Source: Rhizobium sp. S152 (GTDB lineage Bacteria > Pseudomonadota > Alphaproteobacteria > Rhizobiales > Rhizobiaceae). Taken from it: a stretch of DNA of 64,000 nt. The translations under genes and the position numbers were made by a program. Of the stretch, positions 25,022 through 33,059 are shown one piece after another. The first letter of the stretch is position 1, and the number at the start of each line of letters is the position of its first letter. Where the stretch lies: the NCBI RefSeq assembly GCF_030380735.1, contig NZ_JAUDRZ010000029.1, positions 566 to 64,565 on the forward strand, written 5' to 3'. The notes below the pieces were generated by a model. That model saw nothing but the letters and a program-made list of their open reading frames with translations, made no database searches and was not told the origin of the DNA.

Positions 25022-25079
25022 TTTTTGGATTGCTGGTGACTGATTGAATCTCGTGCTAGATCATCCGAGAGGAGAGCCG

Positions 25080-26126
25080 ATGACGCGCAGATCAAGAATT
25101 TCCGACATAGCCCAGGCTGCCGGCGTCTCGGTTGCTTCGGTGTCGAAGGCACTGAACAATCGCTCCGGCGTCGGCCTTGAGAGTAGAGAGCGAATTCTGG
25201 AGGCGGCGGCCCGGCTCGATTACAAGCCCAAGACCGCGGAAGCCCACGAGGCCTTTCCTCGCGGGGTAACCCTCGTTACCACCGCGGCGCTCTACCACAA
25301 CTCGCAGTTCTACGAAGGAATAATCCAAGGTGCTTTGGATGCGGCGAGAGAGGCCGGCGTTGCCGCCGAGGTCCATCTTCTCACACCGAATATCGAGACC
25401 GGGAGCGTCAACGTCGAGAGCCTCGCTGCGGAAGAGGGTGCCTGCCTTCTTCTCGTCGGCCTTGATCATCCGGTCTTGATCGAACAGGTCGTCAGGAGCC
25501 GGGCACCTGCCGTGATCGTGAACGGAATAGATCGAACCATGCGGCTGTCCTGTGTGCTCCCGGATAACCGTTCCGCTGGCTGGCTGGCAACGACGCGGCT
25601 CCTGTCGGAGGGGCATACCGAAATTGTGCATGTCAGTCGGTTGTTCCGGACGTCGCTGAAGGAACGCTTCGATGGTTTTCGCGATGCGATGCAGGAGGCG
25701 GGCATTGCGATCAATCCGGACAGGCACCTGCTCGATTTGTCCACGGCGGGGTTCCTGGAGTTCGATACCTCCACCGCGCTGCTGGAAGCGATGCGACAGA
25801 AGCGCTTCTCCAAAGCGACAGCCTTCGTCTGCAGCAATGACATCATGGCGCTGGGGGTCATGGATGGGCTTCGCGCCCAAGGTGCCAGCATACCAGCCGA
25901 TTACTCGGTCGTAGGGATGGACGACATCTCCATTGCCCGTCACAGCAATCCGCCATTGACGACATTGAGGATCGAGCGGGAGGAGCTTGGGCGCGTCGGA
26001 TGGGAGATATTGCGGGAACGCGTTCTCAATCGCGAGGCACGGACTTGCAGGCTTGGGCTGGCGGTCCAGCTGATCGAGCGGGGATCGATCGGGGCTCCTC
26101 GGGTCTATCTTCGGGCGCCGCGTTGA
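25080..26126 (+). CDS. LacI-family transcriptional regulator
   Basis: A 348-residue regulator starting MTRRSRISDIAQAAGVSVAS. The HTH and hinge are residues ~5-60 (SVASVSKALNNRSGV; ILEAAARLDYKP), followed by a periplasmic-binding-like domain (LVTTAALYHNSQFYEGIIQG; ending VVGMDDISIARHSNPPLTTLR). The ATG at 25080 has GGAGAG upstream; the earlier in-frame start at 25044 lacks one. It is divergent from the orphan sugar-binding gene and most likely represses it and itself via the palindrome at 24995-25021. Confidence 0.93.
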   Translation: MTRRSRISDIAQAAGVSVASVSKALNNRSGVGLESRERILEAAARLDYKPKTAEAHEAFPRGVTLVTTAALYHNSQFYEGIIQGALDAAREAGVAAEVHLLTPNIETGSVNVESLAAEEGACLLLVGLDHPVLIEQVVRSRAPAVIVNGIDRTMRLSCVLPDNRSAGWLATTRLLSEGHTEIVHVSRLFRTSLKERFDGFRDAMQEAGIAINPDRHLLDLSTAGFLEFDTSTALLEAMRQKRFSKATAFVCSNDIMALGVMDGLRAQGASIPADYSVVGMDDISIARHSNPPLTTLRIEREELGRVGWEILRERVLNREARTCRLGLAVQLIERGSIGAPRVYLRAPR

Positions 26127-26255
26127 GTATTATCTGACCTTGGGGTGCTGTTTGATGCAGCTTCGTTAATTTGCACTAGGCTGTGGTGACAATTCAACGA
26201 TCCAGGATGCCATTCGAGTCGCAAATCAGATTCAACGCTGACTTTTGGAGGTTGG

Positions 26256-26735
26256 TGACGGATGGTCAGGCTCTTCGAGATGTCCAGTGGGAGCGGCTGA
26301 AGCCGTTTGTGACCTGTGGTCCAAAAGTAGGCGCGGTGGTCGCAGTGATTGGCGCCGGTTCTTCGACGCGATATTGTGGCTTGCCCGGTCCGAGGCGCGC
26401 TGGCGTGATCTGACGGAAGACCGTTTCGGCCTCTATCAGACGGTCAAACGGCGATGTTACTGTTGGATCGAGCAGGGCATATTCGACCGGATTTTCGAAG
26501 CAGTTCCTGTCGATCCAGCGGTGGAGTGTTTGTCCATCGACGCCACCTTTATCCGGGCGTGGGCCCAAGCCGCCGGCAGGCGACGAAAAAGGGAGCGAAA
26601 ACCTAGGCTCTCGGCTGCTCCCCGAGGTGGATTGGCAGCTAAATCCATGCGACAGTCGATGCATTGGGATTGTCAGTTCGCTTTCAACTCGGCCCTGGAC
26701 AACAGAATGACATGGCATCGGCTTGGCCAGTCGAC
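26256..26735 (+). pseudogene. IS5-family transposase remnant
   Basis: Fragments of an IS5-type transposase in three frames: TDGQALRDVQWERLKPFV, then after a frameshift near 26330 DWRRFFDAILWLARSEARWRDL and AVECLSIDATFIRAWAQAAG, then after another near 26635 VDALGLSVRFQLGPGQQNDM. The DDE catalytic core is incomplete and the 3' half is missing where it abuts the TPR-protein remnant at ~26730. A possible left end is near 26179 (AGGCTGTGGTGACAATTC), but no matching right end was found. Confidence 0.85.
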
Positions 26736-27290
26736 ATAGGCCGCCGATCCAGCTGTGGGACTACCCTTCCATCGTCTGCTGATCGCACGGACAAAACCTT
26801 CACTAGATGCTTTTGTGTCCGCGTGACGGTCAAGCATCGCATAAAACGCCGCGCGCCACGCAAGATCGCGCGTGTCCCTATCAGGTGTCGAAAACGTCCG
26901 TTGTTCGAGAAGAAGGGCGGCTTCTCGGTAGCGACCAGCCAAGAATGAAAACCGCGCTTTGTAGTAGTTTTACCAATTGGATGCAGTGGGTTTAGTCGGC
27001 AGGCCATATCGGCAACATCCAAACCACGCTCCGGGCGGCCGACCGCTCCCTGCATCGCCGACCACAAAATTAGTATCGCGGCGTCGTTTGGGTTCATAGC
27101 CCCCGCCAGCTCGAGGTGACGCTCCGTTCGCTTGAAGGCATGCCAGATCATGGAAATATAGCCGATCCTATACTGCAGCCTGGGATCGCCCGGGTCGAGC
27201 GAGAAAGCGGTCTCGGCCGGTCGAAGCGCTCGGATCCTGCTCTCGTCCCGCCCGCGCGGAATACCGATTCCGCTTTCCGAGGGACGACCA
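26736..27290 (-). pseudogene. TPR-repeat protein remnant truncated by the IS element
   Basis: The minus strand encodes pieces of a TPR C-terminal region: AETAFSLDPGDPRLQYRIGY, then LELAGAMNPNDAAIL, then GLDVADMACRLNPLHP. After a frameshift near 26930-26950 comes AGRYREAALLLEQ, then TRDLAWRAAFYAMLDRHADT, ending at YVDW against the transposase remnant. The style matches the TPR tails of rhizobial adenylate-cyclase or regulator proteins. The N-terminal catalytic part is absent. Confidence 0.75.
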
Positions 27291-27379
27291 AGGTAGATTG
27301 GCGCAGCCAAGACAAATCTCGTCAAAAAGGCGCTGTCGCTGGTTCGAGCGCAGCGACGACGCTGGTTTTTCGCTACCGC

Positions 27380-27601
27380 TTAACGGCAGACGCGAGTGGT
27401 GCGCACGACGGTTCGGCCATGGTGGTGCGTGCGAACCTTTTTCACGAAGCACTTTTCGCGATGGTCACGCGGACGAACATGCCGCTCGTGGTGGTCGACA
27501 CGCTCGACGGTGCGAACGGTCACGCTCGCGGCTTCGGAAGAGGATGTGAAAGAGAGGATGGAAGACGCCGCGATTACGGCGGCAAGAACAAGATTTTTCA
27601 A
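27380..27601 (-). CDS. Small secreted basic His/Arg-rich protein
   Basis: A 73-residue protein from a TTG start at 27601 with GAGG five bases upstream. Signal peptide LKNLVLAAVIAASSILSFTSS, cleavage near SEAA, then a short mature part rich in His, Arg and Val ending with KKVRTHHHGRTVVRTTRVCR and two cysteines. Small proteins with this CFVKK...TTRVCR tail are common in Rhizobiales; function unknown. The longer frame to 27787 has no credible start. It lies alone in a decayed region. Confidence 0.75.
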   Translation of the reverse strand: MKNLVLAAVIAASSILSFTSSSEAASVTVRTVERVDHHERHVRPRDHREKCFVKKVRTHHHGRTVVRTTRVCR

Positions 27602-27802
27602 GAATGCCTCGCAAATAAATTGTGGTCGCGGTGCCGATAATGCCGATGTACCGCACAATGTTCCGTCAGGGTTAGACGATAATTGGCAGCATAGCGCGTG
27701 AGGACGCACCAAGTTGTGCTGTACCAGCTGGATATGTCGTCCTACGAGTTCGTTCACCAGGGCTAGGGCCGAAGGCTTTCTGAACACGAGACAGTCGCGA
27801 TC

Positions 27803-28260
27803 GTGTCTAGCTTAGCCTGTCTTCCGCAACTTGGCCTTCTGACCGGTTCAGCCAATCTCATGACGTTGCCACGCGTGGCAGACTCGCTTGCAGGGCGCAT
27901 GGAGGTCGTTCGATTGCTGCCGCTCGCGCAAAGCGAGATCAGAACGGCTGGCAGCAGCTTCCTGCGCGAAGCCTTTCAAAATTAAGACAAGGCCGGAGAG
28001 CCAATCTTCGGAGACGACCTTGTGGCTGCTGTTCTGGCAGGGGATATCCCGAGGGATTGGGCCGCAAGACCGTGAGCCGCGGACAGGACTGGTATGCGGC
28101 CTATATCCAGGCGATCGTTCAACGCGACGTTCGCGATGTCGCGCAAATCGAGTAGATTGCTCAAATGCCGCGCCTGCTGCGCATTTTGGCAGAGCATTCG
28201 GGGCAGCTCGTGAACTAATTCTGGAATTGGCATTCTTGAACCTTGCAAGACTTCGATGAT
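27803..28260 (+). pseudogene. AAA ATPase / DUF4143 protein remnant
   Basis: Recognisable blocks of the AAA_14/DUF4143 family occur in order but in different frames with internal stops: LLTGSANLMTLPRVADSLAG, MEVVRLLPLAQSEI, then DDLVAAVLAG, then DWYAAYIQAIVQRDVRDVAQIE-stop, then MPRLLRILAEHSGQLVN-stop. The 5' Walker A part and the C-terminal end are gone, so it is not functional. Confidence 0.8.
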
Positions 28261-28713
28261 AGTGGGCCTCGGGTTCCATTCCCTTCAAGGCAATATGCTC
28301 GGTAAACATTCGCAAGACGCTGTCTGCCAGTCGCTCGGGCTAGCCTGCCAATTTACCAGTGCAGCGTTCGGCGAGATTCTGCATAAGTGCCGTGCTCCGT
28401 CTGCCCTGCATTGCAGATTTCACTAGGGCGTTCGCTGGCTTGCGCCTTGGGCTTTCGGAGAGCTAGCGCTCCACCTCGAACGGATAATCTACTCATGTCC
28501 GTAGGAGCGGGCTGTTGGAATTGTGAATATTGCCCAGCACAGCAAATGTATCGCTCCGCTACTGCGGGGCGATCGCGAAATCACCGCTCACATCAGCCCC
28601 CTCCGGCGAGGCAGGATCGCCAGCGGGAAGTTCAGGGTACGCCGGCCTCATCGAAGATGGATGCCAGCCAAATTTTGAACGGGATGGCGCCAAAAGCAGC
28701 CACGTTACCGCCT
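28261..28713. other. Degenerate spacer, no gene recognised
   Basis: 453 bp between the ATPase remnant and the lipocalin stop. Short frames on both strands lack starts with ribosome sites and family features. Probably further decayed sequence. Confidence 0.5.
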
Positions 28714-29244
28714 CTATTGCCCGGGAAATTCAAGCTTCCTTACGTCGTAACCGAGTTGTTTTGCCTTGCGGGTCATCATGTTCAACTTTGCCTTTGACGG
28801 CACGGTGCGCGCGTAGATCCAAAGGTTGCGCATCTTAGGATCGGCACTGATGAACCACGCTTTGTCGGGGGATGTGTAAAGGACCCAGTAATTGAACGTT
28901 ATGAAAAAAGGGTAGCGGACGCGCATCTTGGCATTTCCGTACCCGAGGTCGAGGATCCGTCCATCGCCATTGACGGTCTTCAGTCGTCCGCCGGGGGTGG
29001 CGACGTGGCAACCGTCTTCCACCTGGACCTCGCCCCGCTTCTTTCCGAGTTTGTAGGTCGAGTAGCCCGCAACGCAGCCATCGGTCAGCCACATGGGCCG
29101 GCGGCCGATCTCAAGCCATGTTCCATGATAGTGGTCTATACCGACCGCAACTGGTCGCGGTTCGACCTCGGCCGACGTGGCTGGGCTAAACGATGACATC
29201 AGTGCGACTGCCGTAGCAAAACACCAGTAAGAGATCTTCTGCAT
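28714..29244 (-). CDS. Lipocalin family protein (Blc-like), exported
   Basis: A 176-residue protein with a signal peptide (MQKISYWCFATAVALMSSFS, cleavage near TSAE). The mature lipocalin starts with the family hallmark YHGTWLEIGR and ends with YDVRKLEF; WVLYTSPDKAWFISA supplies later strands. GGGAG lies six bases upstream of the ATG at 29244. Bacterial lipocalins bind or move fatty acids or lysolipids in the envelope. No lipobox is clear. It lies downstream of the membrane protein-cfa-DUF1295 genes, and the link to lipid modification is supported by that context. Confidence 0.88.
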   Translation of the reverse strand: MQKISYWCFATAVALMSSFSPATSAEVEPRPVAVGIDHYHGTWLEIGRRPMWLTDGCVAGYSTYKLGKKRGEVQVEDGCHVATPGGRLKTVNGDGRILDLGYGNAKMRVRYPFFITFNYWVLYTSPDKAWFISADPKMRNLWIYARTVPSKAKLNMMTRKAKQLGYDVRKLEFPGQ

Positions 29245-29288
29245 CTTTCGCTCCCATTCATTCAGGCTGTCATCCGATTGGATTGTCT

Positions 29289-29816
29289 TCAAGTCCTCGG
29301 TATTCCCGCATAGCGTAGGGCAATAAACGCCAACAAGCTGGCGACGGCGAAGGCATTCAAGTTGAAGAGGGTGCCGAATTCCAGTGCAGTCCAAATATGT
29401 AGTGGCGCACCGATAAATTTGCGCGAGAACACGAACACGGCAAAGACGAGAACAGCCATTCCACGTTGCCACCACTTTTCGTCTGCTCGGAATGACAGCC
29501 CGACAAGCATGATGCAGGCGGCGAAGTACAATTCCGTGCCCGAAGCCGAGCCGAAGAGCTTCGTCTCGAACAAGGTGTCGACCGCGCCGATCAGGGGTAG
29601 CGCGATCCGGGCTGATAGCGAAGATCGTCTGGCCACGAACGGGATCGTCAAGAAAAGCGGGGCGAGGAGCAATGTGCCGAGCGATGCCGACACGCCATCG
29701 CCGACCAGATACCAGATATAGACAGGATAGAAGGGCTTATTCAACACGATCACCCAGGCAACCGTCACGGTTGCCTGGGTGATCGGATCGAGCTGATTGC
29801 GCGCCTGTGACATCAT
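29289..29816 (-). CDS. Small integral membrane protein of the cfa cluster (DUF2878-like)
   Basis: 175 residues with about five or six membrane segments (AWVIVLNKPFYPVYIWYLVG; LLLAPLFLTIPFVA; LYFAACIMLVGLSF; GMAVLVFAVFVFS; FAVASLLAFIALRYAG). It overlaps cfa by ATGA. The family is not certain; small multi-pass proteins of the DUF2878 kind often accompany cyclopropane/furan fatty-acid genes. The 5' part contains a perfect 39-base palindrome. Confidence 0.75.
   Translation of the reverse strand: MMSQARNQLDPITQATVTVAWVIVLNKPFYPVYIWYLVGDGVSASLGTLLLAPLFLTIPFVARRSSLSARIALPLIGAVDTLFETKLFGSASGTELYFAACIMLVGLSFRADEKWWQRGMAVLVFAVFVFSRKFIGAPLHIWTALEFGTLFNLNAFAVASLLAFIALRYAGIPRT
29747..29785. repeat. Perfect 39-bp palindrome inside a coding sequence
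   Basis: The 19-base arm CGATCACCCAGGCAACCGT (29747-29765) is followed by a single C and then its exact reverse complement (29767-29785). It lies at codons ~11-23 of the membrane-protein gene and would make a very stable mRNA hairpin just after the start. Symmetry ends outside these bounds. Confidence 0.95.
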
Positions 29817-30841
29817 GGGGCCGGCGCCAGCAGATAATGACCGACACCCCAGACTTTGCCGTTGTCATGCCCGAAGAGGCCAGCCGTCGACAGGAAGAAT
29901 AGCCGCCAGCGGCGCATCCAGATGGCTGCATTCTCGCCATACACCTTTGCAAGGATAGGTTGTATCCGATCGATGTCGCGGTCAAAATTCGCAAGCCAGT
30001 CCAGCGCCGTCCGGCGATAATGTGTTCCCGACCAACGCCATTCCTGCTGTACCTTGAACAGATCGCCGAATCGGTGCGGCAGGTCGTGGGCGGGCATGAT
30101 CCCACCCGTGAAGAAGTGCTGGGCAATCCAGTCGGATGGGTCATTCGGGTCGAACCTGTAGGAGCGGTCCTTGTGAGTGAAGACATGCAGGAAAAGTCTG
30201 CCGCCAGGCTTCAACCAACTACGTACACGTTTGAGAAGCATTCGCCAGTTGGACATGTGCTCGAACATTTCCACGGACACGACACGGTCAAACTGGATAT
30301 CCGTGGTGAAATGGTTCATGTCGGCGGTGATGATCTCGAGGTTCGGCAGGCCATCCCGTCGTGCAATGTCGAGAATATGGGCGCGCTGCGAGGCCGAGTT
30401 CGATACGCTAGTGATGCGTGAATTCGGAAAGCGTCGTGCGAGATAAAGCGAAAGCGAACCCCATCCACAACCCAATTCTAGGATTGTCATGCCATCCTCG
30501 ATCGCAGCATTCGCAACCGTCTCCGCGAGCGCCAGCATTTCTGCGTCCGCTAGCGTATTATCGGGCGTCAGGTAAAGGCAACAGGAATATTTGCGTTGCG
30601 GGCCAAGGGCTATCGCAAAGAAGTCGGCCGGCACCTCATAGTGCTGCCGATTGGCCTCGTCGGTGTGGGTTGCGACTGGAAACCGGTTCATGATCTGGAT
30701 GAAGTTGCGTTCACTATCCGTTGTCTTTGTCGCGAGCTTGCGCCTGGTGCGTGCGCAGAGAAAATCTATGCCGGCCAGTGTCATTGCGTCCGTGAGCGGC
30801 ACGCGCTCCGCGGTGTTGATGGCGAGTGCCAGCATGTTCAT
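29813..30841 (-). CDS. cfa: Cyclopropane-fatty-acyl-phospholipid synthase family protein
   Basis: A 342-residue SAM-dependent enzyme. Core motifs are YEVPADFFAIALGPQRKYSCC, motif I ILELGCGWGSLSLYLA, ITSVSNSASQ and VSVEMFEHM, with a FTHKDRSYRF block and a C-terminal helical part. It adds a methylene or methyl group to unsaturated acyl chains of membrane phospholipids. Start and stop overlap its neighbours by four bases on both sides, so DUF1295, Cfa and the membrane protein form one transcript. It is shorter than E. coli Cfa, as in the paralogues paired with DUF1295. Confidence 0.93.
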   Translation of the reverse strand: MNMLALAINTAERVPLTDAMTLAGIDFLCARTRRKLATKTTDSERNFIQIMNRFPVATHTDEANRQHYEVPADFFAIALGPQRKYSCCLYLTPDNTLADAEMLALAETVANAAIEDGMTILELGCGWGSLSLYLARRFPNSRITSVSNSASQRAHILDIARRDGLPNLEIITADMNHFTTDIQFDRVVSVEMFEHMSNWRMLLKRVRSWLKPGGRLFLHVFTHKDRSYRFDPNDPSDWIAQHFFTGGIMPAHDLPHRFGDLFKVQQEWRWSGTHYRRTALDWLANFDRDIDRIQPILAKVYGENAAIWMRRWRLFFLSTAGLFGHDNGKVWGVGHYLLAPAP

Positions 30842-31638
30842 TCTTGATGTCCTTGAAGGGTGGGTTTGCGAGGACCTGGGAAGAAGGCGTTGACCCGGCG
30901 CTGCAGGGCACGGAATTTGTCGCCGCGTGAGCGCAGCATGTGGTCCTCAAGCGGTGGAATGCCGGAGACGTGAACCAGCAGCCAATACATCATCAGTGGC
31001 GCGAGCAACGACAGCCCGTTCCATATGGGCGCATCCCACGCAAATAGCGGCCAGCAACACCAGAAAAGCCATTCAAAGAAGTAGTTGGGATGGCGGGAGT
31101 ACCGCCAGAACCCGATCTCACAGACTTCCTTTTTTGCCTCGGGCGTCTTGCGGAAGCGGGCGAGCTGTGCATCGGAGAGGGCTTCGCCGCCCAACGCGAC
31201 CATGGCGAGGAGTGTGGCCAGACCATCGATGGGCCGGAGAAAGGGTTGGTCGTTGGCGGCGGCGAGATAGACGGCCAGGACGAGAACGAACGCGGCGAAT
31301 GCCTGTGTCTGCAGGAAGATGAACAGTCGCAAGGCCGCGCCGTCGCCCCACTCATCGATGAGCTTTGCATAACGAGGATCTTCGCCACCGCATTTGGTGC
31401 GCGAGCCGATGAAGCTTGCGAGCCTTAGCGACCAAGCGCAGATCACGATCAAGAGGATAATCCGGCGGTCAAAGTCGCCGCCCCCGAGTATGGCCGCGAC
31501 AACGCCTCCGATACCCACGGCCATCGACCATACTGTGTCGATCCATCCGCTTTGCCCGCTTGTCCGTTGAATCGCCCACGCGCCGGCCATGGCTACCGAT
31601 AGCCATACAGCGATGAGAACTAGCGGCAAGATACTCAT
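30838..31638 (-). CDS. DUF1295 membrane protein (steroid 5-alpha-reductase-like)
   Basis: A 266-residue multi-pass protein from the ATG at 31638. The C-terminal catalytic-like region has FWRYSRHPNYFFEWLFWCCW and a late PPLEDHMLRSRGDKF, typical of DUF1295/isoprenylcysteine methyltransferase-like reductases that use NAD(P)H on lipid double bonds. A TTG at 31683 with GAGG upstream would add 15 polar residues and cannot be excluded. First gene of the lipid-modification operon. Confidence 0.88.
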   Translation of the reverse strand: MSILPLVLIAVWLSVAMAGAWAIQRTSGQSGWIDTVWSMAVGIGGVVAAILGGGDFDRRIILLIVICAWSLRLASFIGSRTKCGGEDPRYAKLIDEWGDGAALRLFIFLQTQAFAAFVLVLAVYLAAANDQPFLRPIDGLATLLAMVALGGEALSDAQLARFRKTPEAKKEVCEIGFWRYSRHPNYFFEWLFWCCWPLFAWDAPIWNGLSLLAPLMMYWLLVHVSGIPPLEDHMLRSRGDKFRALQRRVNAFFPGPRKPTLQGHQE

Positions 31639-31791
31639 CAGCCTGTCCGTTTGTGTTGACGACTTGGTCTGTACGGACGGCAAGCACCCTCGGTTTCATC
31701 CCGGCGGATATTTCTTTTCGAATCTAAGTCCCCGACGAAACTGTTCGCGGCGGGCGCGCGTATCGGTATCAAACGGGAGAAGGAACAGAGC

Positions 31792-32164
31792 ATGAGGAAG
31801 AAAATCGTAGCTGCGGTCACATCGACCCTGTGCGCAATCGGTCAGGCCCATGCCGCCGATATTGACGGTCAATGGGCGCGTGGAGACGGCAATGCCAAGG
31901 TGAAGATCGCGCCATGTGGATCGGACATCTGCGCGACGAACACCTGGATCAAGCCAGGCACGCCCAATGAAAAAAGAAGGAGACCGGTTGGTCATGTCCA
32001 TCACGCCTGGAGCAGACGGGGTCTACGTCGGCACCGCCTTCGATCCGCAGCGCGACATGACCTATAAGCTGTCGGTGACAGTCCAGGGAGACAAGATGAC
32101 GACGAAGGGCTGCATCGTCGCTGGGCTCCTATGTAAGGGCATCGACTGGCCACGGATCAATTGA
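31792..32164 (+). pseudogene. DUF2147 exported protein with a one-base frameshift
   Basis: The start MRKKIVAAVTSTLCAIGQAH is a signal peptide, followed by DIDGQWARGDGNAKVKIAPC, the DUF2147 opening. At a run of six A (~31969-31974, AATGAAAAAAG) the frame breaks. Removing one A restores the rest of the family: EGDRLVMSI, FDPQRDMTYKL and GCIVAGLLCKG, ending at the stop at 32162-32164. It is a recent mutation, phase-variable slippage or a sequencing error. The restored protein would be ~123 residues, normal for this small periplasmic family. Confidence 0.85.
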
Positions 32165-32165
32165 G

Positions 32166-32183
32166 GGTGGAGGTGGAGGTGGA
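32166..32183. repeat. Three tandem GGTGGA hexamers
   Basis: GGTGGA occurs three times back to back, immediately after the DUF2147 stop. A minor microsatellite with no evident role. Confidence 0.8.
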
Positions 32184-32309
32184 GTGGTGAGCACGGCTGA
32201 CCTGAAAAAGAGGGAAGCAACCCTCTGCGCAGACTACAAAACTTTAGTGATCGCTGAAAATCCTTATTAGCTGTTCGTTGTTAAAATGGGGCATTGAGGA
32301 GATCATCCA

Positions 32310-33059
32310 ATGTTTCGAAGCCTTTGTATCACGTTCGGCTTGACGGTTTTTGCCACTTTGGGGCAAGCACATGCGGAAACACTTCGGATTGCGACTGAAG
32401 GTGCTTACCCGCCGTTCAACTTCATCGAGGCCGGCGAGCTCAAAGGTTTCGACGTCGATATCGCCAAGGCGCTATGCGAAAAAATGGCCGTTGAATGCAC
32501 GTTCCAGGCTGTGCCGTGGGACGATATCATCGGGGGCCTTGAAAGCGACCGGTACGATCTGATCGTGGCGAGCATGGCGTACACCAAAGAGCGTGCGGCG
32601 AGGATCGATTTCTCAGATCCCTATTACCGATCTCATTCCGTTCTCATTGGAAACGAAAAGTACCAGGATAGTTCACCGGAAGCGCTCGCTGGCGTTAGCA
32701 TCGCCGCCGAGAGCGGTACGATCCAGGCGGATTATCTCAAAAAGGCCTACCCCAAAAGCGAAATCCTTCTTGCTGCAGACCAGCCCGCCGCACAGCGTCT
32801 TTTGATCGAGAAAAAGGCTGACCTTCTGATCGGCGACGCCATCGAACTTCTCACTTTCATGGAGACGCCCCAGGGATCGGCCTATAGCTATGTCGGTGAC
32901 CCTATCTCTAGCGATTTCCTTCAAAGCTCGGCCCACATTACCGCTCATAAGGGTAATCAGGCTCTCATCGCCCGTGTGAACGCTGCGCTGAAAGAAATTA
33001 AGTTGAACGGTACGTACGACCGGATCAACGACGCCTACTTTCCGTTCAGCATTTATTGA
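32310..33059 (+). CDS. Amino-acid-type periplasmic substrate-binding protein (SBP_bac_3)
   Basis: A 249-residue family-3 binding protein. Signal peptide MFRSLCITFGLTVFATLGQA with cleavage near AHAE. Hallmarks are LRIATEGAYPPFNFIEAGEL, KGFDVDIAKALCEKM and DRYDLIVASMAYTKERAARI, resembling Lys/Arg/ornithine or octopine-type binders. No ABC permease follows; the next gene, starting directly after the stop, is a membrane diguanylate cyclase. The pair suggests that the binding protein presents a ligand to the cyclase rather than to a transporter (inference). Confidence 0.92.
   Translation: MFRSLCITFGLTVFATLGQAHAETLRIATEGAYPPFNFIEAGELKGFDVDIAKALCEKMAVECTFQAVPWDDIIGGLESDRYDLIVASMAYTKERAARIDFSDPYYRSHSVLIGNEKYQDSSPEALAGVSIAAESGTIQADYLKKAYPKSEILLAADQPAAQRLLIEKKADLLIGDAIELLTFMETPQGSAYSYVGDPISSDFLQSSAHITAHKGNQALIARVNAALKEIKLNGTYDRINDAYFPFSIY

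Noticed and set aside
31639..31683. Longer DUF1295 protein from a TTG at 31683
   Set aside because: The extra 15 residues are polar and not needed for the fold; ATG 31638 is preferred, though GAGG before the TTG keeps it possible.
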